64,000 nucleotides of DNA from Mucilaginibacter sp. CSA2-8R (GTDB lineage Bacteria > Bacteroidota > Bacteroidia > Sphingobacteriales > Sphingobacteriaceae), in the NCBI RefSeq assembly GCF_038806765.1, contig NZ_CP152389.1, positions 1,364,001-1,428,000 of the forward strand, written 5' to 3'. The first letter of the stretch is position 1; the number at the start of each line of letters is the position of its first letter. A program made the position numbers and the translations under genes. Below are positions 9,058 through 17,926 of the stretch, piece after piece. The notes under the pieces were generated by a model. That model saw nothing but the letters and a program-made list of their open reading frames with translations, did no database searches and was not told where the DNA came from.

Positions 9058-10881
9058 ATGAGTAAGCCGGGGTTTAACAACCTTTCTTTAAAAGAGATAT
9101 TGTCTGGTGAGCAGTCGTTGCTCACACAGGCACGCATACGCCTTTTATATTATGGCATGTGCCTTATCTTTATTTCGCTGGTAGCGCTTATTGTAAGCGT
9201 AATTTTTACCAAGCAGTATACCCTTTTAGGTATTGCTATAAGCGGCACCATTACGCTAGGTATTATATTTAAGTTCTTGACCTGGAAGGCAAATTGGGAG
9301 TTTGTTACCCACACCTTGCTGTCTTTAGGAACGCTGATGAATTGGTTCGACCTTTTGATTATCTTTCAAAAGGTCGATGTTATTACCATACAGGTGGTAC
9401 TCATCATTATTGTGTTCAGCTTTTATATGCTTGGACAAAAATGGGGGATGATTTACTCTGCAGTCAATCTTCTTCCGGTTTTGTTCTTTATGTTTTATGC
9501 TTATACCAATGTCTACAATATTGGTATCACAGCCGAGCATCTTGATCAGTCTACCATTATCGTTTCGGTAATATCCAATTTTATCGTAATGGTGTTTATT
9601 CATAACCACTTTTACACGGCGTTTCAAAATAATCTGCTCGAGCTTAAACGCAACAGCGAAGAGCAAACCAAGCTCAATATTAACCTTGAAAAGGCCATCG
9701 AGAAAGCCGAAAAATCAACGCAGGCCAAATCGGAGTTTTTATCTACCATGTCGCACGAGATCCGTACGCCGCTCAACGCAGTAATTGGTATGAGTAACCT
9801 GCTCATGATGAGCAACCCGCGTACAGACCAAAAAGAGAATCTTGAAATTCTGCGGTTTTCGGCTAGTAATTTATTGGCTATTGTTAACGATGTACTCGAT
9901 TTTAACAAGATAGAATCGGGTAAGGTAGTGTTTGAAAATATAAGGTTTGATTTAACCGAGCTGATGAACAACATCTGCGGGGGGCAAATTATTAAAGCCA
10001 ACGAGAAAGGGCTCGACTTTAAATTGATGATTGATGAAAAACTCACTCACAAAACTGTAATTGGGGACCCTACCCGCATTGCTCAAATTATTTTTAACCT
10101 GGTGAGCAACGCCATTAAGTTTACCACTGATGGTTATGTAAAAGTAAATGTGACCTGCGAAGAGGATCACAACAATTACATGAACGTGCGCTTTTCGGTA
10201 AAAGACTCGGGTATTGGTATACAGGGCGACAGCCTCAAAGCCATATTTGAGCCTTTCACCCAGGAATCGGTTACTACCACACGCCAATACGGCGGCACGG
10301 GTTTAGGATTGGCTATTGTAAAGCGGTTGTTAGAGTTAAAAGGGGTGCAAATGCAGGTAAACAGTAAGCCTGGGCTTGGGTCCGAGTTTTGGTTTTACCT
10401 CAATATGCCTGTGGTAAAACTAGAGTCAGCAGTAGCCGAGCCTGCGTTAATACCAAAAGTTGAAGCCGATAACGAAAGTCAGTTAAAAAGCCTTCATATT
10501 TTAGTGGCCGAAGACAACATGATTAACACCATGTTGATGAAAAAATTCTTTTCTAAATGGGCTATTGAAGCTTCATTTGCCGAGAACGGTAAAATAGCCG
10601 TCGAGATGGTGCAGCAAGGGAATTATGACATCGTATTAATGGATTTACAGATGCCTGTGCTTAATGGTTTCGATGCTGCAGTGCAGATTCGCAAACTGGA
10701 AGATAAGCAAAAAGCAAATATACCTATTGTAGCGCTTACCGCGTCTGCCCTTACCGACATCCGCGAACGGGTTTTTGATGCCGGCATGAACGATTATTTA
10801 TCTAAGCCCTTTAAGCCTGAGGAGCTTAAAGAAAAAGTGTTAACGTTGGTTAACCAAAAAAAAGTTGTAACTAATGCCTAA
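9058..10881 (+). CDS. membrane-bound hybrid sensor histidine kinase with receiver domain
   Basis: Hybrid two-component kinase of 607 residues. Residues about 28-185 contain five to six hydrophobic membrane segments with no recognisable periplasmic sensor domain. A coiled linker follows at about 190-222. The HisKA domain carries the phospho-acceptor H233 in STMSHEIRTPLN. The HATPase domain has NAIKFT (N-box), DSGIGI and GGTGLGLAI. The C-terminal receiver has an acidic pocket (VAEDN), phospho-acceptor D529 in LMDLQMP and the conserved K583 in LSKPF. No DNA-binding response regulator or Hpt gene is adjacent, so its output partner lies elsewhere. Its stop overlaps the convergent HsdR_N-like gene by 4 bp. 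Confidence 0.9.
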   Translation: MSKPGFNNLSLKEILSGEQSLLTQARIRLLYYGMCLIFISLVALIVSVIFTKQYTLLGIAISGTITLGIIFKFLTWKANWEFVTHTLLSLGTLMNWFDLLIIFQKVDVITIQVVLIIIVFSFYMLGQKWGMIYSAVNLLPVLFFMFYAYTNVYNIGITAEHLDQSTIIVSVISNFIVMVFIHNHFYTAFQNNLLELKRNSEEQTKLNINLEKAIEKAEKSTQAKSEFLSTMSHEIRTPLNAVIGMSNLLMMSNPRTDQKENLEILRFSASNLLAIVNDVLDFNKIESGKVVFENIRFDLTELMNNICGGQIIKANEKGLDFKLMIDEKLTHKTVIGDPTRIAQIIFNLVSNAIKFTTDGYVKVNVTCEEDHNNYMNVRFSVKDSGIGIQGDSLKAIFEPFTQESVTTTRQYGGTGLGLAIVKRLLELKGVQMQVNSKPGLGSEFWFYLNMPVVKLESAVAEPALIPKVEADNESQLKSLHILVAEDNMINTMLMKKFFSKWAIEASFAENGKIAVEMVQQGNYDIVLMDLQMPVLNGFDAAVQIRKLEDKQKANIPIVALTASALTDIRERVFDAGMNDYLSKPFKPEELKEKVLTLVNQKKVVTNA

Positions 10882-11342
10882 TGCTGCACTGCGGTGTATT
10901 CTGGCAGTCCTTCAATAAACTGATAGCTGGATTTTTCAAAATCAATAACACAGTAGTAATGCTGCAACCCGTTGCTTACGGCTAATAGTGGTATGCGATG
11001 GGTGATATTATATAGTGCAATCTGATCAAACGCCTTTTGCGTAATAGCCACGCCCGGTGCCTTGCATTCAACCATCAGCGATTTTTCCCCATGTTGATTA
11101 AAGATAACAATGTCACTCCGTTTAGCCATGCCGTTAACCTTTAAACCGCCCTCCAGTTTGATGAGTGTTTTGGGGTAACCCTTCATCTGCATCAGGTACT
11201 GTACAAAATGCTGACGAACCCATTCTTCGGGGGTTAATAATAATTGCTTTTTTCGGAGCACATCAAAAATGTATAGCTGCCCGTTTTGTTCTGTTAATTT
11301 AAAAGGATAGGGAGGAAGATTTAAAGGCTGCAGCAAATCCAT
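10878..11342 (-). CDS. HsdR N-terminal-domain-like (PD-(D/E)XK fold) protein
   Basis: A 154-residue protein resembling the isolated N-terminal nuclease domain of type I restriction R subunits. The candidate PD-(D/E)XK residues are the D in KRSDIVIFN and the E and K in LMVECKAPG. No helicase, methyltransferase or specificity subunit is nearby, so it is not a restriction system here. This stand-alone form is widespread as a single gene in Bacteroidota, often beside holA, which it faces divergently (ATG-to-ATG 66 bp). The biological role is unknown. Start at 11342 gives MDLLQPLNLPPYPF. The last 4 bp overlap the kinase gene. Confidence 0.75.
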   Translation of the reverse strand: MDLLQPLNLPPYPFKLTEQNGQLYIFDVLRKKQLLLTPEEWVRQHFVQYLMQMKGYPKTLIKLEGGLKVNGMAKRSDIVIFNQHGEKSLMVECKAPGVAITQKAFDQIALYNITHRIPLLAVSNGLQHYYCVIDFEKSSYQFIEGLPEYTAVQH

Positions 11343-11408
11343 AAAGCAATTTAACGGTTGCAGGCAAATTCTAACCGGGTAAATTTTGTAAATTGCGCCT
11401 GTTTAAAG

Positions 11409-12431
11409 ATGACTGCCAACGATATTATCAAAGATATAAAAAACCGCAAGTATAAGCCTATCTATTTACTGCATGGCGAAGAGCCATACTTTATTGACCT
11501 CATCAGCAGCCAAATTGAAGATAGCGTACTGTCTGATGCAGAAAAAGGCTTTAATCAAACGGTATGGTACGGCAAAGACACAGACATCATGACAGTGTTA
11601 AACGCAGCTAAGCGTTACCCTATGATGGCCGATTACCAAGTGGTGATTGTGAAAGAAGCGCAGGACATGAAATGGGGTAAGGAGGATGCTGATAAAAAGG
11701 GGATTAACCCGGTGCTAAGCTATTTCGAAAATCCGTTAAATACCACTATACTGGTTTTTTGCTATAAGTATGGCAAGTTTGATAAGCGCAAAAAAGCTTA
11801 CAAAGCCATCGACAAAAAAGGGCTGGTGTTTGAGTCGGCCACTTTATACGATAATAAGGTGCCGGCCTGGATTGAATCTTACGGTGCAGGTAAAAATTAC
11901 AAAATAAATGCTCAGGCTGCTGCTATGCTGTGCGAATATTTAGGTAATGATTTATCAAAAATTGCCAATGAGCTTGATAAATTGATGCTTAACATTCCGG
12001 TGGGGCAGGAAATCACTTTAAAAGAAATTCAGGATAATATTGGCATTAGTAAAGAATATAATGTTTTTGAACTGCAATCGGCCCTAATCAGGCGCGAAGT
12101 GTTGAAGGCTAACCAAATCATCAATTACTTTGAAGCTAATCCTAAAGCAAATCCTATTGTACTGATTTTAGGCAACCTGAATAATTTTTTTAGTAAGGTG
12201 TTGCTTTATCATTATGTAAAGGGTAGGACACCTCAGGACGCCGCCCGTGAATTAGGTGTGAATCCTTATTTTATTAAAGATTACGAAACGGCCAGCCGCA
12301 CATTCGATTTTTATAAATGTATGCAGATTATAGGTTGGCTGCGCGAATACGATTTAAAAAGTAAAGGCATGAATTCAACTGCCTCACATGGTGAGTTGTT
12401 AAAAGAACTTGTTTTTAAAATATTGCATTAA
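11409..12431 (+). CDS. holA: DNA polymerase III subunit delta
   Basis: Clamp-loader subunit that opens the beta sliding clamp. The protein is 340 residues from ATG 11409 (MTANDIIKDIKNRKYKPIYL). The in-frame extension to 11358 is not family-like and would run into the shared promoter region. The N-terminal domain contains the typical YLLHGEEPYFID segment. The middle of the protein carries the AAA+-like fold and the C-terminal helical collar (ELQSALIRREVLKANQII, HYVKGRTPQDAARELGV). Divergent from the HsdR_N-like gene and convergent with a small acidic protein, from which it is separated by a strong hairpin. Confidence 0.92.
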   Translation: MTANDIIKDIKNRKYKPIYLLHGEEPYFIDLISSQIEDSVLSDAEKGFNQTVWYGKDTDIMTVLNAAKRYPMMADYQVVIVKEAQDMKWGKEDADKKGINPVLSYFENPLNTTILVFCYKYGKFDKRKKAYKAIDKKGLVFESATLYDNKVPAWIESYGAGKNYKINAQAAAMLCEYLGNDLSKIANELDKLMLNIPVGQEITLKEIQDNIGISKEYNVFELQSALIRREVLKANQIINYFEANPKANPIVLILGNLNNFFSKVLLYHYVKGRTPQDAARELGVNPYFIKDYETASRTFDFYKCMQIIGWLREYDLKSKGMNSTASHGELLKELVFKILH

Positions 12432-12435
12432 CGCA

Positions 12436-12477
12436 GGTATCTGAGTCTGCAATCATCATAGTGCAGACTCAAATACC
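12436..12477. terminator. bidirectional terminator between holA and the small acidic protein gene
   Basis: GGTAT plus TGAGTCTGCA (12436-12451) pairs with TGCAGACTCA plus ATACC (12462-12477), with one C/A mismatch and a 10-nt loop. It lies 4 bp after the holA stop and 8 bp from the stop of the facing gene. Confidence 0.7.
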
Positions 12478-12485
12478 CAAGCACT

Positions 12486-12677
12486 TTATTCGCCGGTATC
12501 AGGCTGAAAATCCTCGTCAAATTCAAGCTCGTCTTCATTAAACTGCTTTACTTCTCCCGATTTCAATTCTACTTCAACCTGTGCGCCATCGTTAACCTGG
12601 TTAATGTTGACAGTGCCTTTCTCATCAGTAGCACTAATTACTACCTGATCGCCGTATTCAAAAAGTCCGTTTTTCAT
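12486..12677 (-). CDS. small acidic conserved hypothetical protein (63 aa)
   Basis: I do not recognise a named family. The 63-residue product is acidic (tail EDELEFDEDFQPDTGE), without membrane segment or signal peptide. It looks like a small beta-barrel: GDQVVISATDEKGTVNI, then VEVELKSGEVKQF, reminiscent of short SH3/KOW-like proteins. The ATG at 12677 is the only plausible start. Single gene with its own terminator shared with holA. Probably a real gene because of its length, its sensible composition and the terminator placed just after its stop. Confidence 0.65.
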   Translation of the reverse strand: MKNGLFEYGDQVVISATDEKGTVNINQVNDGAQVEVELKSGEVKQFNEDELEFDEDFQPDTGE

Positions 12678-13045
12678 GCGTATTTCTCTATGCCTGTATT
12701 TGCTTAGATAACCAGATATTTTATTAAAGGTTTAGCAAGATTGAATGGTTGCACAATACTTAATAAGAAAATTAATTAATGTGCAATAAAAGTTTTTATA
12801 GTCTCATGAAAACTGGCACGCGTAATAAGTGAACTTTTTATCGAAAAGTTTGAACTTTTCAACGAAAGCCACGTACAAGTGTATAGTAAAGCACACAAGG
12901 GTGCCTACTTTTGTAAAAAACATAATTAACTTTTGATAGAAATTTATATCTAACTGGAGAAAATATCCTCAACAGAAATTTTTTTTGACTTTTTGCAACA
13001 CGATTGTTACATTTAAGCCCCTAACGAATTTAAACTATTAATTTA
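12678..13045. other. AT-rich intergenic region with inverted repeats upstream of the lipoprotein gene
   Basis: Contains TTGCAC/GTGCAA (12749-12754 and 12781-12786) and a tight palindrome GAAAAGTT-TG-AACTTTTC at 12843-12860. It also holds a possible -7 element, TACTTTTG, at 12906-12913. I see no gene. The palindrome is about 46 bp upstream of the -7 candidate and could be an operator for the lipoprotein gene at 13046. Confidence 0.45.
12906..12913 (+). promoter_or_regulatory. candidate -7 element for the glycosidase-like lipoprotein gene
   Basis: TACTTTTG matches TAnnTTTG and would give a 5' leader of about 130 nt. There is no clear -33 TTTG at standard spacing; the nearest is in the palindrome at 12843-12860. 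Confidence 0.35.
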
Positions 13046-14314
13046 ATGCAGAGAATAACGTTTTTTCTATTGCTGGTTTTTTTAGTAAGTTGTAAAAAAG
13101 CGGAGATCAGTAGTCCATCTGACAGCGACAGCAGTTTACCGGCGCATATAGAAAGTACAGTAAATGTTTCACAGAGTATGCCTGCCATGTTACCCAAGCA
13201 CTTAGCCATGGGGGTCGAAAATTCGGCCGGACAAAGCTCGCAGATGATTAACGAAGCCGAATATCGTTATACGTACTTGGCCGGAGACATTATGTCGGGT
13301 GGATGGGCTTCTTGGAATTTTCCTTCCGGACAATTTGCCCGCAATTTTTTACAACAAACCCAGCAAATGGGTAAAACCCCGGTTTTTACTTACTATAACA
13401 TCGTTCCGGCCCGCGGCCTTAACCAGGATCCGGCTTTCGCCAACATGAATGATAGCGAGGTAATGCGTAAGTATTTTGAAGACTGGAAGTTCATTTTACA
13501 GATTTGTAAAGAATTTGGAAACACAGTAATTATCCATTACGAGCCGGATTTGTTGGGCTACATGGAAATGTATAAGGACGACGCTAGTAAAAGCAGCATT
13601 AAGGTAAGCCAAAGCGGTTATGCTGATGCTCAGGGTTACAGCAACGATGCAAGAGGATTAGCACAAGTAATCGTAAGCATGCGCGACAAATATGCACCTA
13701 ACGTACTTTTAGGCTGGCATGCGTCACAGTGGGCAACCGGTGCCGATTTGGTAAAAGGTAAAAATAACCCGGAGCTGCTGGCTTATAAAACTGCGGCTTA
13801 TTATAAATCTTTAGGTGCTTCATTCGATTTGATTTTTGCTGAGTTTGCCGACCGCGATGCCGGTTATGATCAATTGGTTAACAATAAAACTAACACTATG
13901 TGGTCAACCGATGGTGCCGGTACTAACGATAACATGAGCGATTTTGAACGTTTCAGAAGGTTTTTAAAGAGACTAAACCAGGAAACCGGCCAGAAAATAA
14001 TGCTTTGGCAAATACCAATGGGTAACACCAAAACATTAACCTGTAACAACACCAATGGGCATTATAAAGATAACAGACCTGAGTATTTTATGCAGCCAGT
14101 GCTGGATAGCCGTAATACCAGCCGGTTAAATGATTACGCTCAGGCAGGGGTTATTGCATTTTTGTTTGGCAAGGGCGCTGCAGCTTGTACCAGTTACCTC
14201 GACAATGCCAACGATGGCGTAACCGGTTCTAACGAAAGCAGCGATGATGACGGCGGTTACCTGCGCAAAACCGTAAAAGCTTATTATGCAGCAGGTGCCG
14301 TAACAGTACCATAG
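13046..14314 (+). CDS. lipoprotein with a glycoside-hydrolase-like fold (putative)
   Basis: 422 residues. The signal peptide ends in a lipobox LVSC, with lipidated C16, followed by a short serine/aspartate-rich linker. The rest looks like a TIM-barrel glycosidase: repeated strand-like segments TPVFTYYNI, TVIIHYEPDLLGY, VLLGWHASQWA, FDLIFAEFADRD and IMLWQIPMGN end in aromatic or acidic residues. The glutamates in HYEPD and FAEFAD are the best candidate catalytic pair (inference). I cannot place it in a numbered GH family. It stands alone with a strong terminator behind it and no SusC/SusD genes nearby, so it is not part of a classical polysaccharide-utilisation locus. Confidence 0.55.
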   Translation: MQRITFFLLLVFLVSCKKAEISSPSDSDSSLPAHIESTVNVSQSMPAMLPKHLAMGVENSAGQSSQMINEAEYRYTYLAGDIMSGGWASWNFPSGQFARNFLQQTQQMGKTPVFTYYNIVPARGLNQDPAFANMNDSEVMRKYFEDWKFILQICKEFGNTVIIHYEPDLLGYMEMYKDDASKSSIKVSQSGYADAQGYSNDARGLAQVIVSMRDKYAPNVLLGWHASQWATGADLVKGKNNPELLAYKTAAYYKSLGASFDLIFAEFADRDAGYDQLVNNKTNTMWSTDGAGTNDNMSDFERFRRFLKRLNQETGQKIMLWQIPMGNTKTLTCNNTNGHYKDNRPEYFMQPVLDSRNTSRLNDYAQAGVIAFLFGKGAAACTSYLDNANDGVTGSNESSDDDGGYLRKTVKAYYAAGAVTVP

Positions 14315-14344
14315 GTTATTGCAATAGTAATTCTAATTACATTA

Positions 14345-14379
14345 AACCCGCTCTGCTATGGTTAGAGCGGGTTTTTTTT
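14345..14379 (+). terminator. strong intrinsic terminator of the lipoprotein gene
   Basis: AACCCGCTCT (14345-14354) pairs perfectly with AGAGCGGGTT (14364-14373) around a 9-nt loop and runs into T residues to 14379. Confidence 0.88.
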
Positions 14380-14500
14380 GTAAAATTAACTCGTAGCCAC
14401 ATAAGCAGTTGTTGATATTTTAGTTTCTCGTTCGCTTTTTTCACCTTTACAGCTTCAAAGTACCGGAGCTTATTAATCAAGATTTAAAATCAAATTCTAT

Positions 14501-14905
14501 ATGCAATATTGGCTGGTAAAATCGGAGCCGTTTAAATACAGTTGGGAAAAATTTAACCAGGATGGCCGCACCTTTTGGGATGGTGTGCGGAACTATCAGG
14601 CCCGTAACAACCTAAAGGGGATGAAAGAAGGCGACCTAGTGCTGTTTTACCATAGTAACGAAGGTAAGGCTGTTGTGGGTATAGCTAAAGTGGTTAAAGA
14701 GTTTTACCAAGACCCCACAACTGATGATGCCAATTGGGTAGTGGTAGACCTTGCGCCGGTTGAAGCCTTAAAAACGCCGGTTACCCTGGAGCAAATTAAA
14801 GCCGACGACCGGTTAAAAGATGTTAGCCTGGTGCGTCAGGGCCGTTTATCGGTTATGGGCCTTAAGCCCGAGGAGTTTGATCGTATTATTGAATTAGGCA
14901 GTTAA
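14501..14905 (+). CDS. EVE domain-containing protein
   Basis: 134 residues that consist of a single EVE domain, a PUA-like fold also found in human THYN1 and thought to bind modified bases in nucleic acid. Typical segments are YWLVKSEPFKYSWE at the N-terminus, FWDGVRNYQARNNL, GDLVLFYHSN and the C-terminal LVRQGRLSVM. It is a stand-alone housekeeping form without a fused nuclease. ATG 14501 gives the canonical start MQYWLVKSEP. No operon partner is evident; the next gene starts 99 bp downstream on the same strand. Confidence 0.88.
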   Translation: MQYWLVKSEPFKYSWEKFNQDGRTFWDGVRNYQARNNLKGMKEGDLVLFYHSNEGKAVVGIAKVVKEFYQDPTTDDANWVVVDLAPVEALKTPVTLEQIKADDRLKDVSLVRQGRLSVMGLKPEEFDRIIELGS

Positions 14906-15004
14906 GCAACTTTTAATAATTTATAAAAGCAAAAGGTAACTAAACAGATATTGAGTTGTTAGATATTTCAGGGTTGATGATTACCTGTTTCTGAAATTAA
15001 TGAT

Positions 15005-15988
15005 ATGAAATACAGATTATTCAAGGACGTTGAAGTAGCGGAGGTTGGCTTAGGCACCTGGCAGTTGGGCAGTGCCGACTGGGGCAATGTGAACGAAGAT
15101 GCCGCTCTGCAAATATTAAAGGCGTATGCGGATGCCGGGGGCAATTTTATTGACACCGCCGATGTGTATGGTATGGGCATCAGCGAACAAGTGATCGGTA
15201 AATTTTTAAAAGCCGCCGATCGCGAGATTCATGTAGCCACTAAGTTAGGCAGGCGTGGAGATGCCGGCAACGGCTGGCCGCAAAACTTTACTTATGATGC
15301 TATGAAGCGCCAGGCCGAAGATTCGCTGCAGCACCTCGGGGTATCGCAGTTATTTTTAGAGCAGCTGCATTGCATACCAACCGAAGAGATGCGCTCGGGC
15401 AAAGTGTTTGACCATTTGCGTAAACTGCAACAGGAGGGTACGATCAAATATTTTGGCGCCAGTGTCGAAACCTCAGAGGAGGCCTTGCTTTGCCTTGAGC
15501 AGGAGGGATTGGCTTCGCTGCAAATAATATTTAATTTATTCCGACAACATGTGGCCGACGAAGTTTTTGCTAAAGCTAAAGAAAAAGGTGTGGCGCTTAT
15601 AGTCAGGGTGCCTTTAGCCAGTGGTTTGCTAAGCGGTAAGTTTGATGAGAGTACACAATTTGACAATACCGATCATCGTAACTTTAACGCCAACGGCGAG
15701 GCATTTAATGCAGGCGAAACCTTTTCAGGTATTGATTTTAAGGAGGGTGTAAAGCTAAGCAATCAGATTAAGCAGATGCTGCCCGGCGACCGTATGGCCC
15801 AATGGGCTATTCGCTGGATTTTAGACCACCCAGAGGTAACTACGGTAATACCGGGCGCTTCAAAAATAAGTCAGGTAAACAGTAATATTGAATCCTCCAA
15901 TTTGCCGCCGCTTTCGGCCGATGTGCATCAGCAATTGCGAAAGTTATATGACGAGCAGATTCACAAAAGAATCAGAGGGCATTATTAA
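15005..15988 (+). CDS. aldo/keto reductase
   Basis: NADPH-dependent oxidoreductase of 327 residues with a TIM-barrel. The catalytic tetrad can be read as D50 and Y55 (FIDTADVYG), K80 (HVATKLGR) and H122 (LEQLHCI). The C-terminal cofactor segment is VTTVIPGASKISQVNSNI. The substrate cannot be predicted. The family resembles general-stress YhdN/IolS-type reductases. It may be transcribed with the EVE gene, since no terminator lies between them. A bidirectional terminator shared with pyrD follows. Confidence 0.9.
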   Translation: MKYRLFKDVEVAEVGLGTWQLGSADWGNVNEDAALQILKAYADAGGNFIDTADVYGMGISEQVIGKFLKAADREIHVATKLGRRGDAGNGWPQNFTYDAMKRQAEDSLQHLGVSQLFLEQLHCIPTEEMRSGKVFDHLRKLQQEGTIKYFGASVETSEEALLCLEQEGLASLQIIFNLFRQHVADEVFAKAKEKGVALIVRVPLASGLLSGKFDESTQFDNTDHRNFNANGEAFNAGETFSGIDFKEGVKLSNQIKQMLPGDRMAQWAIRWILDHPEVTTVIPGASKISQVNSNIESSNLPPLSADVHQQLRKLYDEQIHKRIRGHY

Positions 15989-15996
15989 GACCTGTG

Positions 15997-16040
15997 AAAT
16001 CAGCGTTTAAGGGAGCAGCTTTAAACGCTGATTTAGTTTT
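15997..16040. terminator. bidirectional terminator between the aldo/keto reductase gene and pyrD
   Basis: A perfect 14-bp stem: AAATCAGCGTTTAA (15997-16010) with TTAAACGCTGATTT (16021-16034) and a 10-nt loop, followed by a T run on the plus strand. The A residues upstream are weak for the minus strand. Confidence 0.85.
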
Positions 16041-17083
16041 TATAATGATAAGAGCTTTTTATTGATACGGCCAATTAAACCCGGTCCTTCGTAAATAAAC
16101 CCGGTGTAAAGTTGGATTAATGACGCACCGGCATTCAGTTTCTCTATGGCATCTTTGGGCGAGTGTATACCGCCCACCCCAATAATTGGGAAAGATTGAT
16201 TCGATTTTGCTGAAAGGTATTTGATGACTTCGGTAGAACGGCTGGTCAGCGGTTTGCCACTTAACCCGCCTGCTTCATTTATTACTACGGGTGCCGAAGT
16301 TAGGCCGTCACGGCTAATCGTAGTATTGGTGGCAATTACCCCGGCAATGCCGGTTTGCTGTACAATTTCTATAATATCGTTCAGTTGTTCATCGGTTAAA
16401 TCGGGCGCTATTTTAAGCAGTATCGGGCGGCTGATATCGTTTTTGCGGTTGCGTTGCTGCAAGGTATTTAAAATGTGCATAAGCGGCCCTTTCTCTTGCA
16501 GTGCCCGCAGGCCTGGCGTGTTGGGCGAGCTCACGTTAACCACAAAATAATCTACTACGTCAAACAGCCGGTCAAAACATTTAATGTAGTCACTTACAGC
16601 ATCTTCGTTAGGGGTGTTTTTATTTTTACCGATGTTGCCGCCAATAATCACCGGGTTTTTAGCGGCTTCTGTAGTTTTTCGATACGCAGCTATGCGCGAT
16701 GCAAGTACATCAACGCCTAAGTTATTAAAGCCCATCCGGTTAATCAGAGCACCATCTGCCGGTAGCCTGAACATGCGTGGTTTAGGGTTGCCTGGTTGCG
16801 GCAGGGCAGTTACCGTACCCACTTCTATAAAGCCAAAGCCCAGGTTAGCCATTTCGGCAATGGTGTCGCCGTTTTTATCAAAACCGGCCGCCAGGCCAAC
16901 CGGGTTTTTAAACTTCAATCCAAAAACAGTACGCTCCAGTTGCTTGTCGTTTACCAGCCAGGTGCTGCGGCTTAGGGCCGAGCCACCCGGTACTTTGTTA
17001 AAACGTTTAAGGTTGCGGGTAACAAAATAATGTACCTTTTCGGGATCAAATTTGAATAACAGCGGCTTGAGCAACGAATACAT
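16040..17083 (-). CDS. pyrD: dihydroorotate dehydrogenase (quinone), class 2
   Basis: Oxidises dihydroorotate to orotate in pyrimidine synthesis, passing electrons to quinones at the inner membrane. 347 residues. The N-terminal helical extension typical of class 2 is present ([20 protein letters not shown]). FMN-barrel motifs include [33 protein letters not shown] and [10 protein letters not shown], where the class 2 catalytic serine lies, and GVGGI near the end. An exact TAAATTTG element lies 4 nt before the ATG, implying a leaderless message. Monocistronic. Confidence 0.96.
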   Translation of the reverse strand: MYSLLKPLLFKFDPEKVHYFVTRNLKRFNKVPGGSALSRSTWLVNDKQLERTVFGLKFKNPVGLAAGFDKNGDTIAEMANLGFGFIEVGTVTALPQPGNPKPRMFRLPADGALINRMGFNNLGVDVLASRIAAYRKTTEAAKNPVIIGGNIGKNKNTPNEDAVSDYIKCFDRLFDVVDYFVVNVSSPNTPGLRALQEKGPLMHILNTLQQRNRKNDISRPILLKIAPDLTDEQLNDIIEIVQQTGIAGVIATNTTISRDGLTSAPVVINEAGGLSGKPLTSRSTEVIKYLSAKSNQSFPIIGVGGIHSPKDAIEKLNAGASLIQLYTGFIYEGPGLIGRINKKLLSL

Positions 17084-17087
17084 GCTC

Positions 17088-17095
17088 CAAATTTA
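17088..17095 (-). promoter_or_regulatory. -7 promoter element of pyrD
   Basis: Minus-strand TAAATTTG, an exact TAnnTTTG match, ends 4 nt before the pyrD ATG. The predicted transcription start coincides with the start codon. Confidence 0.55.
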
Positions 17096-17162
17096 GGGCT
17101 TTGTATTCTTAGTTTGCAGATATGATGAAAACAATCTACTTTAGTTACTCCAATTTACCCGT

Positions 17163-17921
17163 ATGAATAATCAGTTTAATCGTCGTAGTTTTATTAATAG
17201 TGCCGCCACGGCAACTTTGGCCGCCATAGCAGTGCCAGGCATTGTGTCGGCCGCTGTTACTAAAAGCAGTGCAAAAAAGCTGACCTTAAATGATAACGAT
17301 ACCATACTGTTTCAGGGTGATAGCATCACCGATGCTGGTCGCAATAAAACCAATACCACGCCCAATAGCATACCCATGTTGGGTAATGGCTACGCCTTTT
17401 TAGCTTCGGGTAATTTGCTAATGCATCACGCCACTAAAAATCTCAAAATCTATAACCGGGGTATCAGCGGTAATAAAGTTTACCAATTAGCCGAGCGATG
17501 GGATGCCGACTGCCTGCAAATTAAGCCCAATGTGCTTAGTATCATGATTGGTGTAAACGATTTTTGGCACACGCTAACTAACGGTTATGCCGGAACCATC
17601 GAAACCTACCGTACCGATTACCGCAAACTGCTCGACCGTACCAAACAGGCGCTGCCAGATGTAAAGCTGATCATCGGCGAACCTTTTGCAGTCAATGGCA
17701 TCAAGTCCGTTACCGACCAGTGGTTTCCCAAATTTAACGAATACCGCCAGGCTGCCCGCGAGATTGCGGATAGCTACAACGCCGTTTGGATTCCGTATCA
17801 AAGCGTATTTGACGAAGCCCAGAAAACAGCGCCCGGCAGTTATTGGACTGCTGATGGCGTGCACCCTACTTTAGCAGGAGCAAACCTGATGGCCGAGGCC
17901 TGGTTAAAAACGGTAAAGTAA
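17163..17921 (+). CDS. exported SGNH/GDSL-family hydrolase
   Basis: 252 residues. The N-terminus NRRSFINSAATATLAAIAVPG is a twin-arginine-type signal with cleavage near 30. Catalytic blocks are complete: Ser54 in FQGDSITDAG (block I), Gly103 in RGISGNKV (block II), Asn132 in IGVNDFW (block III), and Asp231/His234 in DGVHPT (block V). Likely an esterase acting on acylated carbohydrates in the periplasm or outside, as is common for this family in Bacteroidota (inference). It is followed after 5 bp by the broken lipocalin-like gene. Confidence 0.88.
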   Translation: MNNQFNRRSFINSAATATLAAIAVPGIVSAAVTKSSAKKLTLNDNDTILFQGDSITDAGRNKTNTTPNSIPMLGNGYAFLASGNLLMHHATKNLKIYNRGISGNKVYQLAERWDADCLQIKPNVLSIMIGVNDFWHTLTNGYAGTIETYRTDYRKLLDRTKQALPDVKLIIGEPFAVNGIKSVTDQWFPKFNEYRQAAREIADSYNAVWIPYQSVFDEAQKTAPGSYWTADGVHPTLAGANLMAEAWLKTVK

Positions 17922-17926
17922 TATCG

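Noticed and set aside
10878..11342. Type I restriction-modification system
   Set aside because: Only an HsdR_N-like domain is present; no HsdM, HsdS or translocase domain nearby, and the gene is a known stand-alone form.
14501..14905. EVE protein as part of a modification-dependent restriction system
   Set aside because: No McrB-like or HNH nuclease neighbour; single-domain EVE proteins are housekeeping.
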